Shown here piece by piece: positions 43,418 to 52,023 of a stretch of 64,000 nt of DNA (its first letter is position 1; each line of letters starts with the position of its first letter). Source of the DNA: a virus. Below the pieces are notes generated by a model. It saw nothing but the letters and a program-made list of their open reading frames with translations. It had not been told where the DNA came from and ran no database searches. A program made the position numbers and the translations under genes. Location: the IMG/VR virus record IMGVR_UViG_3300028361_000012, positions 1 through 64,000 of that record; one strand, given 5' to 3'.

Positions 43418-44812
43418 ATGAGTAATATGAACAGCAATGTATTCAATTCCTTTGCACAAGAGGACGAAGGGGATAGCGCCCTAAACTCAAATTATCAGAA
43501 CAAATTTATTCACGTTTTTTGTGAAGATAGGACTGGTTTTTCTGAGACTATTGTTGACATTCTCGAAAGTAGTTATTTTGACGGCTACCAAAAAATTCTT
43601 GTTGATTACTGTATACAATACTACAACGATAGAGGAACTATTATCAGATTTGGAACTCTGAGAGATAGAGTATCCTTCAAAGAAAGAGGTATTCCAAGAG
43701 AGCATATTCTTGGTCTTATTGATAAAATAGAAGCCTTAAAAGTTGAAGACAAAGTAGAAGTTCAAGAGTCATCGAGGGAGTTTTTTGTAAAAAGAAATGT
43801 TAGAGAAGTAATTCTTAGGGCAGCAGAAAATTGGAAGAAAAATAAGTGGGATAGCATCTTAAAAGATTTTGAAGAAGCATTAAAGGCTGGTCAGCCAAAA
43901 GACTCTGGTCACGATTATTTTAAGGATGTAAACAAAAGGCTTAGTAAAGACTTTAGAATGCCGATTCCATTCATGAGAGACCTTGATGAATATATTGGGG
44001 GCGGATTGTCCCCAGGAGAGCTTGGAGTTGTGATTGCGCCTCCAGGAGGGGGTAAGTCGATGATGCTTGTAAAAGGGGCTGCAACAGCTCTTCTTGAAGG
44101 TAAGAATGTTGTCTACTATTCTATGGAGTTATCAGAAGACGTGGTAGGGCAGAGGTTTGATGCGTGTATTAATGACATTAAGTTAAAGCATGTTTGGGAG
44201 TATCCAGAATACATTACAGAAAAGCTTGAAGATGTTGCAAAGCTTGGTGGTGGATTAAAGATTAAAGAGTTTCTTGAAGGCGGTGTTACAGTTAATACAA
44301 TTAAGGCGCATCTTAAAACTCTTGAACTTGAAGGTTTCGTTCCAGATATTATATTTGTAGATTACCTTGGTCTTATGAAACCTCTTGGTTCTTATGCTGA
44401 AATGAGACATGCTTTAACAGATGTTGCAGAGGGGTTAAGGAATATTGCTAATAATTACAGAATACCAGTTTGGACAGCTCACCAAACAAATCGTTCTGCG
44501 ATTCAGGAGGAGAAAATTAATACTGGACACATTGGGGAGTCGTTGGGTATTATTGCAACGGTTGACCTTGCTTTTGGGCTTGGTAGGCCAGATGAAATGA
44601 AAGAGATAAGTAGAGCTATGCTTGGGATAATTAAGAACAGAAACGGTCAAGATGGGCTTTATAAACTACTGTTGTTTGATACGAGCAGAGTTTTGATTGA
44701 AATGGCAAACGAAAACGAAGAAGGGGTTGTTGCAAGTAGGCCAGCAGAAAACGAACAATCTCTCGATGAGATTGCGTTATTTTTAGATAACGGAGCGTCA
44801 AATTCTGGCTAA
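43418..44812 (+). CDS. replicative DnaB/gp41-type helicase
   Basis: The 464-residue product is a hexameric 5'-3' helicase. The C-terminal RecA-like domain has LSPGELGVVIAPPGGGKSMM (Walker A about 205-212), VVYYSMELSEDVVGQRFDA, DIIFVDYLGLM (Walker B about 309) and AHQTNRSAI (sensor). The N-terminal 150 residues are helical as in gp41. The C-terminus is acidic. It follows the FEN gene with a host-type promoter in between. No primase is recognised in this window. Confidence 0.9.
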   Translation: MSNMNSNVFNSFAQEDEGDSALNSNYQNKFIHVFCEDRTGFSETIVDILESSYFDGYQKILVDYCIQYYNDRGTIIRFGTLRDRVSFKERGIPREHILGLIDKIEALKVEDKVEVQESSREFFVKRNVREVILRAAENWKKNKWDSILKDFEEALKAGQPKDSGHDYFKDVNKRLSKDFRMPIPFMRDLDEYIGGGLSPGELGVVIAPPGGGKSMMLVKGAATALLEGKNVVYYSMELSEDVVGQRFDACINDIKLKHVWEYPEYITEKLEDVAKLGGGLKIKEFLEGGVTVNTIKAHLKTLELEGFVPDIIFVDYLGLMKPLGSYAEMRHALTDVAEGLRNIANNYRIPVWTAHQTNRSAIQEEKINTGHIGESLGIIATVDLAFGLGRPDEMKEISRAMLGIIKNRNGQDGLYKLLLFDTSRVLIEMANENEEGVVASRPAENEQSLDEIALFLDNGASNSG

Positions 44813-44832
44813 ACCTCTTAAGTATAGGAGGT
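44813..44832 (+). other. stem-loop right after the helicase stop codon
   Basis: ACCTCTTA and TAGGAGGT form an 8-bp stem (one T-G pair) with a 4-nt loop. There is no T-run, so it is not a standard terminator. It may be a processing or stability element, or protect the mRNA end. Confidence 0.4.
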
Positions 44833-44879
44833 GTTAAAAACTAATTTGACATCTTTCTTGGATAAAGAATTTTGTTATT

Positions 44880-44892
44880 TATTTATTATAAA
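44880..44892 (+). promoter_or_regulatory. TATTTAT box, small gene
   Basis: Two overlapping copies (TATTTATTTATTATAAAG region) end 17 nt before the ATG at 44904. Confidence 0.5.
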
Positions 44893-44903
44893 GATTGTAG
44901 TTT

Positions 44904-45032
44904 ATGAAAAAGATTTTAGAAAAAAGAGCCAGACCCGTTCAAGAGCCAATTTCAAAAAGTCAATCACTACATCTTTTAATTTACAAATCAATTTTCTTAA
45001 ACAAAAAGGAAGATTTTAGTAAAAGTAATTAG
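44904..45032 (+). CDS. small basic protein, hypothetical
   Basis: The 42-residue frame (MKKILEKRARPVQEPISKSQ, then SLHLLIYKSIFLNKKEDF) is supported mainly by its TATTTAT box at the usual distance. A longer frame starting at 44831 overlaps it but begins inside the post-helicase hairpin and is less convincing. No family is recognised. The stretch from 45033 to the nrdB start at 45121 holds no clear promoter, only a TATTTAT copy at 45052-45058 and an A-rich leader. Confidence 0.45.
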   Translation: MKKILEKRARPVQEPISKSQSLHLLIYKSIFLNKKEDFSKSN

Positions 45033-45120
45033 TTTTTTGCTGAAACCATTTATTTATTCAGTGTAACCCATTGTTATGCTGCAGGGAATTGTCACCTAAA
45101 AAATTAAAAAAAAACAAAAA

Positions 45121-46128
45121 ATGAAAGAAAAAAAAGAAGAAAAAGGAAGTGAATTTATGGAGCCAATATTAAGAGAGAATGATGGTAGATTTGTTCTGTT
45201 TCCTATTGAGCATGATGACATTTGGGAGTTTTACAAAAAGTCTCAAGCAAGCATTTGGACAGCAGAAGAGATAGACCTTGAGCAGGATATAAAAGATTGG
45301 GAAACGCTTAGTGAAAATGAAAAGTATTTCATTAAAAATGTGTTAGCATTTTTTGCAGCATCAGATGGTATAGTAAATGAAAATCTTGCTGAGAATTTTG
45401 TAAACGAAGTTCAGTATACAGAAGCAAAGTTCTTCTACGGATTTCAAATTATGATGGAGAACGTTCACTCTGAAACTTACTCTTTATTGATAGATACTTA
45501 TGTTAAAGATAGCGCTGAACAAAAGAGGTTGTTTAATGCGATTGATACTATTGATGCAGTTAAGAAAAAAGCTGAGTGGGCTTTGAAGTGGATTGATTCA
45601 GATAGTTTTGCTGAAAGACTTATTGCATTTGCTGCGGTTGAGGGAATATTTTTCTCAGGTTCATTCTGTTCTATATTTTGGTTGAAGAAAAGAAATTTAA
45701 TGCCTGGACTTAGTTTTTCTAATGAATTGATTTCAAGAGACGAAGCTCTTCATTGTGATTTTGCAGTCCACCTTCACAATCACCACGTTGTTGATAAGGT
45801 GCCTAAAGAAAGAATTAGAGAGATTATAGAATCTGCTCTTGATATTGAAAAAGAATTTATTTTAGAGTCATTACCAGTTAGTTTGATTGGTATGAATTCA
45901 GCTCTTATGTCTGAGTACCTTGAGTATGTTACTGATAGATTGTTGTTAGATTTAAAGTGTCCTGTAGTTTATGGAACTAAGAATCCATTTGACTTTATGT
46001 CTAATATTGCATTAGAAAATAAGACTAACTTTTTTGAAAAAAGAGTTGGTGACTACGCAAAATCTGGTGTTGGTAATTCAGCTGAAGATAACTCATTATC
46101 ATTCGATGGTGACGAAGATGATTTTTAA
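45121..46128 (+). CDS. nrdB: ribonucleotide reductase beta subunit (class I)
   Basis: The 335-residue product houses the di-iron/radical site. Visible ligands and radical site: Glu/Asp in [10 protein letters not shown], then [15 protein letters not shown] (Glu, His and the candidate radical Tyr), and later [16 protein letters not shown]. The C-terminus ends in an acidic tail (DGDEDDF) for binding the alpha subunit. The start with a 12-residue charged extension is accepted because an A-rich leader precedes the ATG. A later Met (residue 13) is also possible. It is followed 18 bases later by nrdA, in the order beta then alpha. Confidence 0.93.
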   Translation: MKEKKEEKGSEFMEPILRENDGRFVLFPIEHDDIWEFYKKSQASIWTAEEIDLEQDIKDWETLSENEKYFIKNVLAFFAASDGIVNENLAENFVNEVQYTEAKFFYGFQIMMENVHSETYSLLIDTYVKDSAEQKRLFNAIDTIDAVKKKAEWALKWIDSDSFAERLIAFAAVEGIFFSGSFCSIFWLKKRNLMPGLSFSNELISRDEALHCDFAVHLHNHHVVDKVPKERIREIIESALDIEKEFILESLPVSLIGMNSALMSEYLEYVTDRLLLDLKCPVVYGTKNPFDFMSNIALENKTNFFEKRVGDYAKSGVGNSAEDNSLSFDGDEDDF

Positions 46129-46146
46129 AAAATAATAAGTTAAAAT

Positions 46147-48708
46147 ATGAAAGTAATAAAAAGAGACGGCTCAGAAGAGACGGTGAAGTTTGATAAAATT
46201 TCAGCAAGAATAAAAAAGCAAACATACGGATTAGATTCTGAGCATGTTGATTATATGGAAATAGCCAAGAAGGTTATTTCTGGTGTTTATGATGGAGTAA
46301 CATCTAAAGAGCTTGATGAGCTTGCAGCAGAAACTGCAGCGGCAATGACAAGAGTCCATCCAGACTATTCTATATTAGCAGCGAGAATAGCATTGACTTC
46401 TTTGAAAAAAGAAACTAAGAAGAGTTTCAAAGAGACTGTTGAAGATTTGTATAACTATATAAGTCCAGAGACTGGAGAGGCAGCGCCTCTTGTTTCAGAA
46501 GAGTTATATAACCTGGTTCAAAATAATGGTAAAAAAATTGAATCAATGATTGTTCATGATAGAGACCTTGATTTCGAATATTTCGGATTTAAGACTCTTG
46601 AGAGGTCCTATTTATTGAAGATAGCTGGTAACATAGCTGAAACACCTCAACACATGTATATGAGGGTTGCGTTGGGTATCTGGGGAGATAACTTTGAACA
46701 AGTTCAAAATACATATGAGTTATTGTCAACTGGTCAATTTACGCACGCAACACCTACTTTGTTTAACTCTGGAACTCCGAAGCCTCAATTGTCTTCATGT
46801 TTCTTGGTTGCAAACAAAGGTGACGATATTAATTCTTTGTTTGATACTGTTAAGGATGTTGCAAACATTTCTAAGTGGGCTGGAGGAATAGGTCTTCATA
46901 TCCATAATGTTAGAGCAAAAGGTTCTTACATAAAAGGTACTGGAGGATATGCTGATGGTATACTTCCAATGCTTAAAACATACAATGAAGTTGCTAAGTG
47001 GATAAATCAAGGTGGTAAAAGAAAAGGCTCTTTTGCTATTTATCTTGAACCATGGCATGCTGATGTTGAACAGTTTATTGACCTTAGAAAAAATCATGGT
47101 AAAGAAGAGCTTAGGGCGAGAGACTTATTTTTAGCACTTTGGGTTCCTGATTTGTTTATGCAGAGAGTTGAAGAAGATAAAAGCTGGTCTTTAATGTGTC
47201 CAAATGAATGCCAAGGGCTTTCTGATGTTTTTGATTCACATGACAATAAAGCGTTTACAGCTTTGTATGAGAAATATGAATCAGAAGGTAAAGTTAGAAA
47301 AACAATGCCAGCAAGGGAATTGTGGGCAAAAATACTTGAGGCTCAGATTGAAACTGGAACTCCTTACATTCTATATAAAGATGCGGCCAACAACAAGTCA
47401 AATCAAAAAAACATAGGTACAATCAAATCTTCTAACTTGTGTACAGAAATTTTAGAGGTTTCGACTCCAGATGAATCCGCTGTATGTAACCTGGCTTCAA
47501 TAGCGCTTCCAAAAATGGTTACAATACCAAGTGGTAGAGTTAAATCGAAAGAAAAGGATTTGAGAGAATATGATTTTGAAAAACTTTATGATGTCGCATA
47601 TCAAACTACACTAAACCTTAATCAGGTTATTGATGTTAATTGGTATCCAACTAAGGAAACTAAGAAATCGAATATGAGACACAGGCCAATTGGTATTGGA
47701 GTGCAGGGTCTTGCGGATACGTTTGCTCTTATGGGTATTCCTTTTGAATCAGATGAAGCTAAAAAGTTAAATAAAGATATTTTTGAGACCATTTACTTTG
47801 CATCTATGACAGCATCTAACGATATATCTAAGAAAGTTAGAAAAGAAGCAATGAAATTAACTCTTCAAGATTCTGAAGAGTTTGAAGATGCATATGGAGC
47901 ATATAAAACATTTAGTGGCTCTCCTCTTTCTGAGGGTCAATTTCAATTTAACCTATGGGGCGTGAATGAGGAAACGCTTTCTGGAATGTGGGATTGGTCT
48001 AAACTTAGAAAGTCAGTAATGAAATATGGTGTTCGTAATTCACTTTTACTTGCTCCTATGCCAACTGCCTCTACTGCTCAGATACTTGGAAACAATGAGT
48101 GTTTTGAACCTTACACAAACAATTTATACAAGAGAAATACCTTGTCTGGAGAATTTGTTGTTGTAAACAGACATTTGGTTGAGGACTTAATAAACCTTGG
48201 CCTTTGGGGTGATGAGATGAGAGTTAAGTTGATACAAAATAGCGGCTCAATTCAAACTATAAGCAACATTCCAGACCAAATTAAGTCTGTTTACAAAACT
48301 GTTTGGGAAATGAAAGCAAGCAATTTGATTGATATGTCGGCTGATAGAGGTGCTTTTATCTGTCAATCACAATCAATGAATTTATTTATTCGTGATGCAA
48401 ATGCTGGAAAACTAAACAAAGCATTGTTCTATGGTTGGAAAAAAGGGCTTAAAACTGGTATGTACTACTTAAGAAGCAATGCTAAAGCTGAAGCAAGAAA
48501 ATCTCTTGGAGTTGACACAGAATCTTCTGAAAAATTAGAAGAGGTTGTAGTAATTCCTGAAGTAATGGCTCCAGTGGTGCCTCAGGTTTCTCAAGTTGCA
48601 GTTATAGAAAAACCCACTGTTGACTTATCAGACGCAGAAGAAGAGGCTTTAAAAGGCTTAAACTGCAGCCTGGATAATCCAGATGATTGTTTGATGTGTG
48701 GAAGCTAA
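46147..48708 (+). CDS. nrdA: ribonucleotide reductase alpha subunit (class I)
   Basis: The 853-residue product makes deoxynucleotides for replication. It starts with a full ATP-cone (about 1-90: MKVIKRDGSEETVKFDKISA), so dATP feedback may be retained. Active-site residues are present: Cys in PQLSSCFLVAN (about 218), the NLCTEI motif (about 430), and NNECFEPYTNN with MPTASTAQILG near 640. The C-terminal redox pair is CLMCGS at the very end. The C-terminal linker is Val/Pro-rich. The stop is immediately followed by the frameshifted DUF4031 gene. Confidence 0.95.
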   Translation: MKVIKRDGSEETVKFDKISARIKKQTYGLDSEHVDYMEIAKKVISGVYDGVTSKELDELAAETAAAMTRVHPDYSILAARIALTSLKKETKKSFKETVEDLYNYISPETGEAAPLVSEELYNLVQNNGKKIESMIVHDRDLDFEYFGFKTLERSYLLKIAGNIAETPQHMYMRVALGIWGDNFEQVQNTYELLSTGQFTHATPTLFNSGTPKPQLSSCFLVANKGDDINSLFDTVKDVANISKWAGGIGLHIHNVRAKGSYIKGTGGYADGILPMLKTYNEVAKWINQGGKRKGSFAIYLEPWHADVEQFIDLRKNHGKEELRARDLFLALWVPDLFMQRVEEDKSWSLMCPNECQGLSDVFDSHDNKAFTALYEKYESEGKVRKTMPARELWAKILEAQIETGTPYILYKDAANNKSNQKNIGTIKSSNLCTEILEVSTPDESAVCNLASIALPKMVTIPSGRVKSKEKDLREYDFEKLYDVAYQTTLNLNQVIDVNWYPTKETKKSNMRHRPIGIGVQGLADTFALMGIPFESDEAKKLNKDIFETIYFASMTASNDISKKVRKEAMKLTLQDSEEFEDAYGAYKTFSGSPLSEGQFQFNLWGVNEETLSGMWDWSKLRKSVMKYGVRNSLLLAPMPTASTAQILGNNECFEPYTNNLYKRNTLSGEFVVVNRHLVEDLINLGLWGDEMRVKLIQNSGSIQTISNIPDQIKSVYKTVWEMKASNLIDMSADRGAFICQSQSMNLFIRDANAGKLNKALFYGWKKGLKTGMYYLRSNAKAEARKSLGVDTESSEKLEEVVVIPEVMAPVVPQVSQVAVIEKPTVDLSDAEEEALKGLNCSLDNPDDCLMCGS

Positions 48709-48710
48709 TC

Positions 48711-48963
48711 AACCAGTTTTTTTTAATAGACTTTCCAAGGAAGGGGTGGTGTCACTTAGTTGCTGATACTATCTCTTCTTTGCATGAGTTTGCAGAAGAG
48801 ATAGGGTTAAATAGATGCTGGTTTGAAAAATAAGCGAGGTAAGAATAGGCCTCATTATGATGTCAAAGGAGATGTGATTAAGAGAGCTATTGATAACGGA
48901 GCGGTTCAGGTGCCATCGAGAGAAATAGTAAAGTTTCTTAAAGAACATTATGAGAAAATTTGA
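48711..48963 (+). pseudogene. DUF4031-like gene with a +1 frameshift
   Basis: Frame A encodes FLIDFPRKGWCHLVADTISS, then LHEFAEEIGLNRCWFE and hits TAA at 48831. Frame B continues with NKRGKNRPHYDVKGDVIKRA and ends EHYEKI at 48961. Removing one A from the five-A run at 48826-48830 joins them into one DUF4031 family protein (WCH...AD, WF and HYD signatures). No ATG precedes frame A; GTG at 48696, inside the nrdA end, is the closest candidate. A true pseudogene, a sequencing indel or programmed frameshifting cannot be told apart here. Confidence 0.75.
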
Positions 48964-49005
48964 TTTATTAAAATGAGTTTCTTATATTTTATAAAAATAG
49001 AAAAG

Positions 49006-49203
49006 ATGAAAAAACCTAAGAGTAGAGTAAAAAGACAGGCAGAGGCAAAAAGAGGCTTAAAAAGAAATAAGCGTTTAAGAGAGTCTCGTATCAAAGTTGC
49101 TAAAGCAAGAGAAGCTGTAATCAACAAGAGACGTGCTGAAAAGAAAAAGTACGAAGAATTCATGAAGAAGATGATGGAGGCCAGGTTAAAAGGTGAATTC
49201 TAA
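49006..49203 (+). CDS. small highly basic protein
   Basis: The 65-residue product (MKKPKSRVKRQAEAKRGLKR...) is almost entirely Lys/Arg/Glu/Ala helix. The ATG at 49006 follows a TATATTTTATAAAAA stretch similar to the one before the portal gene. An earlier ATG at 48973 would add 11 hydrophobic residues. A nucleic-acid-binding or scaffold role is possible. A terminator follows. Confidence 0.6.
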   Translation: MKKPKSRVKRQAEAKRGLKRNKRLRESRIKVAKAREAVINKRRAEKKKYEEFMKKMMEARLKGEF

Positions 49204-49232
49204 AATTAGAATTTCTAATAAAATTGTTAAAA

Positions 49233-49267
49233 AAAGGTGTTTAAAATAGTTAAACACCTTTTTTTTT
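49233..49267 (+). terminator. rho-independent terminator
   Basis: AAAGGTGTTTAA and TTAAACACCTTT form a 12-bp stem with a 5-nt loop, followed by a T-run. Confidence 0.88.
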
Positions 49268-49271
49268 GGAC

Positions 49272-49283
49272 TATTTATTAGAA
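49272..49283 (+). promoter_or_regulatory. TATTTAT box
   Basis: TATTTATTAGAA lies 17 nt before the ATG at 49296 and starts 4 nt after the terminator. Confidence 0.65.
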
Positions 49284-49295
49284 AGTATTTCTGCA

Positions 49296-49604
49296 ATGGA
49301 CGAATTAAGAGAAGAGATTTCAAGCATTTTAAAAGGCGCATTATTGAGCGAGGAGTTTCCTCCTATGCAAGCTCCAGCACCAAAGGTTAAGATGAAGCCA
49401 AAAGCAGTCAGGTTTAATGGCGGCACAGAATCTGAATATGTTATCACATTTTCAGAGAGAGGTTTCTTGGTTGATGACACCAGATTGAGTTTCGAAGAGA
49501 TTCAAAATGCAATATCTAAAGAATACACAATGACTCTTAAAGGAGGTACTGTATTGGATGCTGTTAAAATGCAGCAAATCTTAAAATATAAAGACACTTT
49601 TTAA
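49296..49604 (+). CDS. putative internal protein with capsid-targeting-like N-terminus
   Basis: The 102-residue product starts MDELREEISSILKGALLSEE, giving an L-S-E site at 17-19. After a Pro/Ala/Lys linker comes a small alpha-beta domain (SEYVITFSERGFLVDDTRLS, then ISKEYTMTLKGGTVLDAVKM). The ATG at 49296 is supported by the TATTTAT box. An in-frame TTG at 49266 is upstream of the box and is rejected. The stop overlaps the next ATG (TAATG), pairing it with a second protein of the same N-terminal type. Confidence 0.65.
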   Translation: MDELREEISSILKGALLSEEFPPMQAPAPKVKMKPKAVRFNGGTESEYVITFSERGFLVDDTRLSFEEIQNAISKEYTMTLKGGTVLDAVKMQQILKYKDTF

Positions 49605-50260
49605 TGGACATTCAACAAGAAATAAGAAACATAATAATGGAAGTGTTTAATGAAGCAGCGCCATCAACTCACTTTAAAGATAGAGTTCATGACAGGCTTT
49701 CAAGCACTATGTATACAAGACCTAAGTTTAATTACGATGAAATAAAAGGTGCTGTAGATTTGATTAAGAGAGTTAATTTTCCTGAATATGAATCAGCATC
49801 AATACAGATAAAGAAATATCCAGTTGTATATTCATCTAAAGACCCAGAGACTGGGCATGTTTCTGTTGGGGATGAGCTTTGGGCAGTTGTGAGAGATAAT
49901 GTTATTACGACAATATTTTTTAGAAACTCAAACCAATTGCAGCAAGATACCAGGACCGACCATCAAATGTCAATTTCTCAATTAAAGAAATTTTACGATA
50001 CAGCAGATAAAAATGCTGATGGGACTGTTGATTTTGATACTTTAGAAAAAAAATCTCACAGACAAGGTAAGGGTCAGAGAAAGAAGGTGAAGCTCGATTT
50101 TCCAACTGTTGAGATTGGTAATGCAAAATGGTATATTGACGAACCAAATGAGGAGTTGATATATGCAAAGAATACAAAAAAGAGATTATCTTTTGATGAC
50201 TTAAAAGAAGAAATATTAGAACAAGTCATTGACGCTGTAACGGTTCAAAGTGCAGTGTAG
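49604..50260 (+). CDS. putative internal protein with capsid-targeting-like N-terminus and nuclease/toxin-like region
   Basis: The 218-residue product starts MDIQQEIRNIIMEVFNEAAP, giving an F-N-E site at 15-17 followed by Ala. Then comes HFKDRVHDRLSS and a beta-rich region with GDELWAVVRDNVITTIFFRN, a layout reminiscent of small RelE/colicin-like folds (a charged HF.xRV helix and a final ITTIFFR strand). The rest is Lys-rich. A toxin- or nuclease-like injected protein is only a hypothesis. It is translationally coupled to the previous gene. Confidence 0.55.
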   Translation: MDIQQEIRNIIMEVFNEAAPSTHFKDRVHDRLSSTMYTRPKFNYDEIKGAVDLIKRVNFPEYESASIQIKKYPVVYSSKDPETGHVSVGDELWAVVRDNVITTIFFRNSNQLQQDTRTDHQMSISQLKKFYDTADKNADGTVDFDTLEKKSHRQGKGQRKKVKLDFPTVEIGNAKWYIDEPNEELIYAKNTKKRLSFDDLKEEILEQVIDAVTVQSAV

Positions 50261-50298
50261 AAAAAATAAATTTATAATTTTATAAAAAATAAGAGATT

Positions 50299-50331
50299 AG
50301 AGCGTTCCAATTTGGAATCCGCTCTTTTTTT
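50299..50331 (+). terminator. rho-independent terminator overlapping the next promoter
   Basis: AGAGCG and CGCTCT form the lower stem, with TTCC/GGAA above it and a 2-nt bulge, followed by seven T residues. The TTTG at 50311 in its loop is the -33 element of the next promoter. Confidence 0.8.
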
Positions 50332-50342
50332 GACTATATTTG
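50311..50342 (+). promoter_or_regulatory. host-type promoter (TTTG-N20-TATATTTG) inside the terminator
   Basis: TTTG at 50311-50314 and TATATTTG at 50335-50342 are spaced by exactly 20 nt. The next ATG is at 50367. Confidence 0.75.
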
Positions 50343-50366
50343 TTTATAATAAAAAATTGTGGAATA

Positions 50367-50807
50367 ATGGAAAATAATAACAACAACAGAGGAGTGTTTC
50401 CTGGCAATGCAATCCCATCGCAGGGAAGCATACAAACGGGGCCTCCAGTACAAGAAGTACAAGAAGAACAAAAGATTACAGCAATACCTGCAGTGGCACC
50501 TACGGCACCTACGGCACCTGCTACTAATTTATCACATCATGAATCTGCGGACAACGTTCTCACAGAGGAAGGTAGTAATACTTTTATAAGACTTGAAACA
50601 AAAAACCCTGAAGGGCAAATTTCTGGTATTATAGAAGTTGATTTGATTAGCTTTAGAGAAAGAGGGCAAGAAAGCAGGTTCCTTCAAGTACATACCACTG
50701 GAGCTGACTCAGAAGGTAATGAAAGCACAACTGCTATAAACATTGACAACGAAGAGGACTTTAATAAGTTCAAAAAATTCATTTCCCAGCTTAACTGGAA
50801 TGATTAA
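50367..50807 (+). CDS. hypothetical protein with disordered N-terminus
   Basis: The 146-residue product has an Asn/Pro/Ala/Thr-rich N-terminal half, including a small repeat (APTAPTAPA), then a compact beta-alpha domain (GQISGIIEVDLISFRERGQE; TAINIDNEEDFNKFKKFISQ). The ATG at 50367 is chosen for its distance to the promoter. The sigma factor gene starts 11 bases after its stop, so both are probably cotranscribed from the host-type promoter. No family is recognised. Confidence 0.55.
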   Translation: MENNNNNRGVFPGNAIPSQGSIQTGPPVQEVQEEQKITAIPAVAPTAPTAPATNLSHHESADNVLTEEGSNTFIRLETKNPEGQISGIIEVDLISFRERGQESRFLQVHTTGADSEGNESTTAINIDNEEDFNKFKKFISQLNWND

Positions 50808-50818
50808 TAAATAATAGG

Positions 50819-51715
50819 ATGAATATGTTGAAAGGAGATGAAACAATGCAAAGAGACAACTTGTCGCTTAAGTGCTATTACAAAGAAGTTAGAAGGTATG
50901 ACCAGGTTGATGGAAAGGAGCAAGTAAAATTAGCTATAAAAGCCAGAGACGGAGACCAAAGGGCTTTAAAAGAATTGATTGAGAGTAATTTAAGATTTGT
51001 TCTATCAGTTGCAAAAGAATACACATATACTGGGATGCCGCTGGAAGATTTAATTCAAGAAGGTAACTTAGGTTTAATAAAAGCCGTAGAGCGTTTTGAT
51101 GACACTAAGGGGTTTATGTTTATTTCTTATGCGGTTTGGTGGATTAGACAATCTATATTGCAATCAGCATACGAAAATGGAAGTTCAGTTAGATTGCCAG
51201 TGAATAGAATCAATGCAATCAATAAGGTGATAAAGGCTACGGAAGCGCTTTCTAAAGAGCTTAGTAGGGAGCCGACTATAAAAGAGATTAGTAATTTTTA
51301 TTACAATGAAGAAGAAGGGAAGTCAACTTTGTCTGAAAAAGAGGTTAGGAATGCTTATACCGATAATGGCATAGAGATTTCTCTTAACACAACTGTGTCA
51401 GATGAGTCTGCTACAGAACTTCACGAGTCAATGGCTGGAGATGGATTAAGAGAGATGGAAAACGGAATGAATAAACATGCTCTTCAGACTGAAATAGAAG
51501 ACGTTTTAGATGAGTTGACAGAAAGAGAAGGTGTTATCTTAAAGATGTATTTTGGACTTGATGGAGGAGAAGAGATGACTCTTGCTGAAATAGGAAATAA
51601 AATTGGTCTAACAAACGAAAGAGTTAGACAGATTAAAGAATTTGCTCTTAAAAAGTTAAGAACGTTTAATAATAGTTCAAAACTAAAAGAGTTTTTAAAT
51701 TGTGAAATTAGATAA
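50819..51715 (+). CDS. phage-encoded sigma-70 family factor
   Basis: The 298-residue product is a group 2/3-like sigma factor. Region 2: ESNLRFVLSVAKEYT, then DLIQEGNLGLIKAVERFD and FISYAVWWIRQSI (about 55-125). Region 3 follows (RLPVNRINAINKV). Region 4 holds ILKMYFGLDGGEEMTLAEIG and LTNERVRQIKEFALKKLR. The first ATG is at 50819. The ATG at 50846 is also attractive because an AAAGGAG, rare in this genome, lies 9 nt before it. It is a candidate for recognising the TATTTAT class of promoters. The next gene overlaps its stop (TAATG). Confidence 0.93.
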   Translation: MNMLKGDETMQRDNLSLKCYYKEVRRYDQVDGKEQVKLAIKARDGDQRALKELIESNLRFVLSVAKEYTYTGMPLEDLIQEGNLGLIKAVERFDDTKGFMFISYAVWWIRQSILQSAYENGSSVRLPVNRINAINKVIKATEALSKELSREPTIKEISNFYYNEEEGKSTLSEKEVRNAYTDNGIEISLNTTVSDESATELHESMAGDGLREMENGMNKHALQTEIEDVLDELTEREGVILKMYFGLDGGEEMTLAEIGNKIGLTNERVRQIKEFALKKLRTFNNSSKLKEFLNCEIR

Positions 51716-51978
51716 TGAAAGAAGTTAATGTAGATTATTATATATTAGTTAAAAACAAAGAGATGGGTGATGGCGAAGTTATTCCACATAGCCAAGAGCT
51801 CATCTTAATAAAAGAAGACGAGGACGGTCTTCTTTTTTTTGAAACATATAATAGTGATTATAAAAAGTTGTTTTGGACCTCAAAAACGGAGGTTAATTTT
51901 GTCAAATCTGTACAAGAAAATTGGAGTGATGAAAAAATAAAAGAAAGAAATAATTACATCAATGGTGAGTTTGTGTAA
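51715..51978 (+). CDS. small acidic protein, hypothetical, coupled to sigma
   Basis: The 87-residue product (MKEVNVDYYILVKNKEMGDG...) is acidic with beta-strand-like segments and has no recognised family. Its ATG overlaps the sigma factor stop (TAATG), so it is made in step with it. A partner or anti-sigma role is an attractive guess from this coupling alone. Confidence 0.55.
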   Translation: MKEVNVDYYILVKNKEMGDGEVIPHSQELILIKEDEDGLLFFETYNSDYKKLFWTSKTEVNFVKSVQENWSDEKIKERNNYINGEFV

Positions 51979-52023
51979 TATTTTCACTATATTCGCTTTA
52001 TAAATAACAAAAATTTAGAAGAG

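Noticed and set aside
44831-45019. 62-codon frame after the helicase
   Set aside because: It starts inside the post-helicase hairpin. The overlapping 44904 frame has the TATTTAT box at the correct distance and is preferred.
44813-45120. Search of the longest intergenic stretch for tRNA genes or a riboswitch before nrdB
   Set aside because: No cloverleaf, CCA end or conserved riboswitch core was seen. Only a short stem-loop, one small frame and an A-rich leader are present. No tRNA was recognised elsewhere in the window by eye either.
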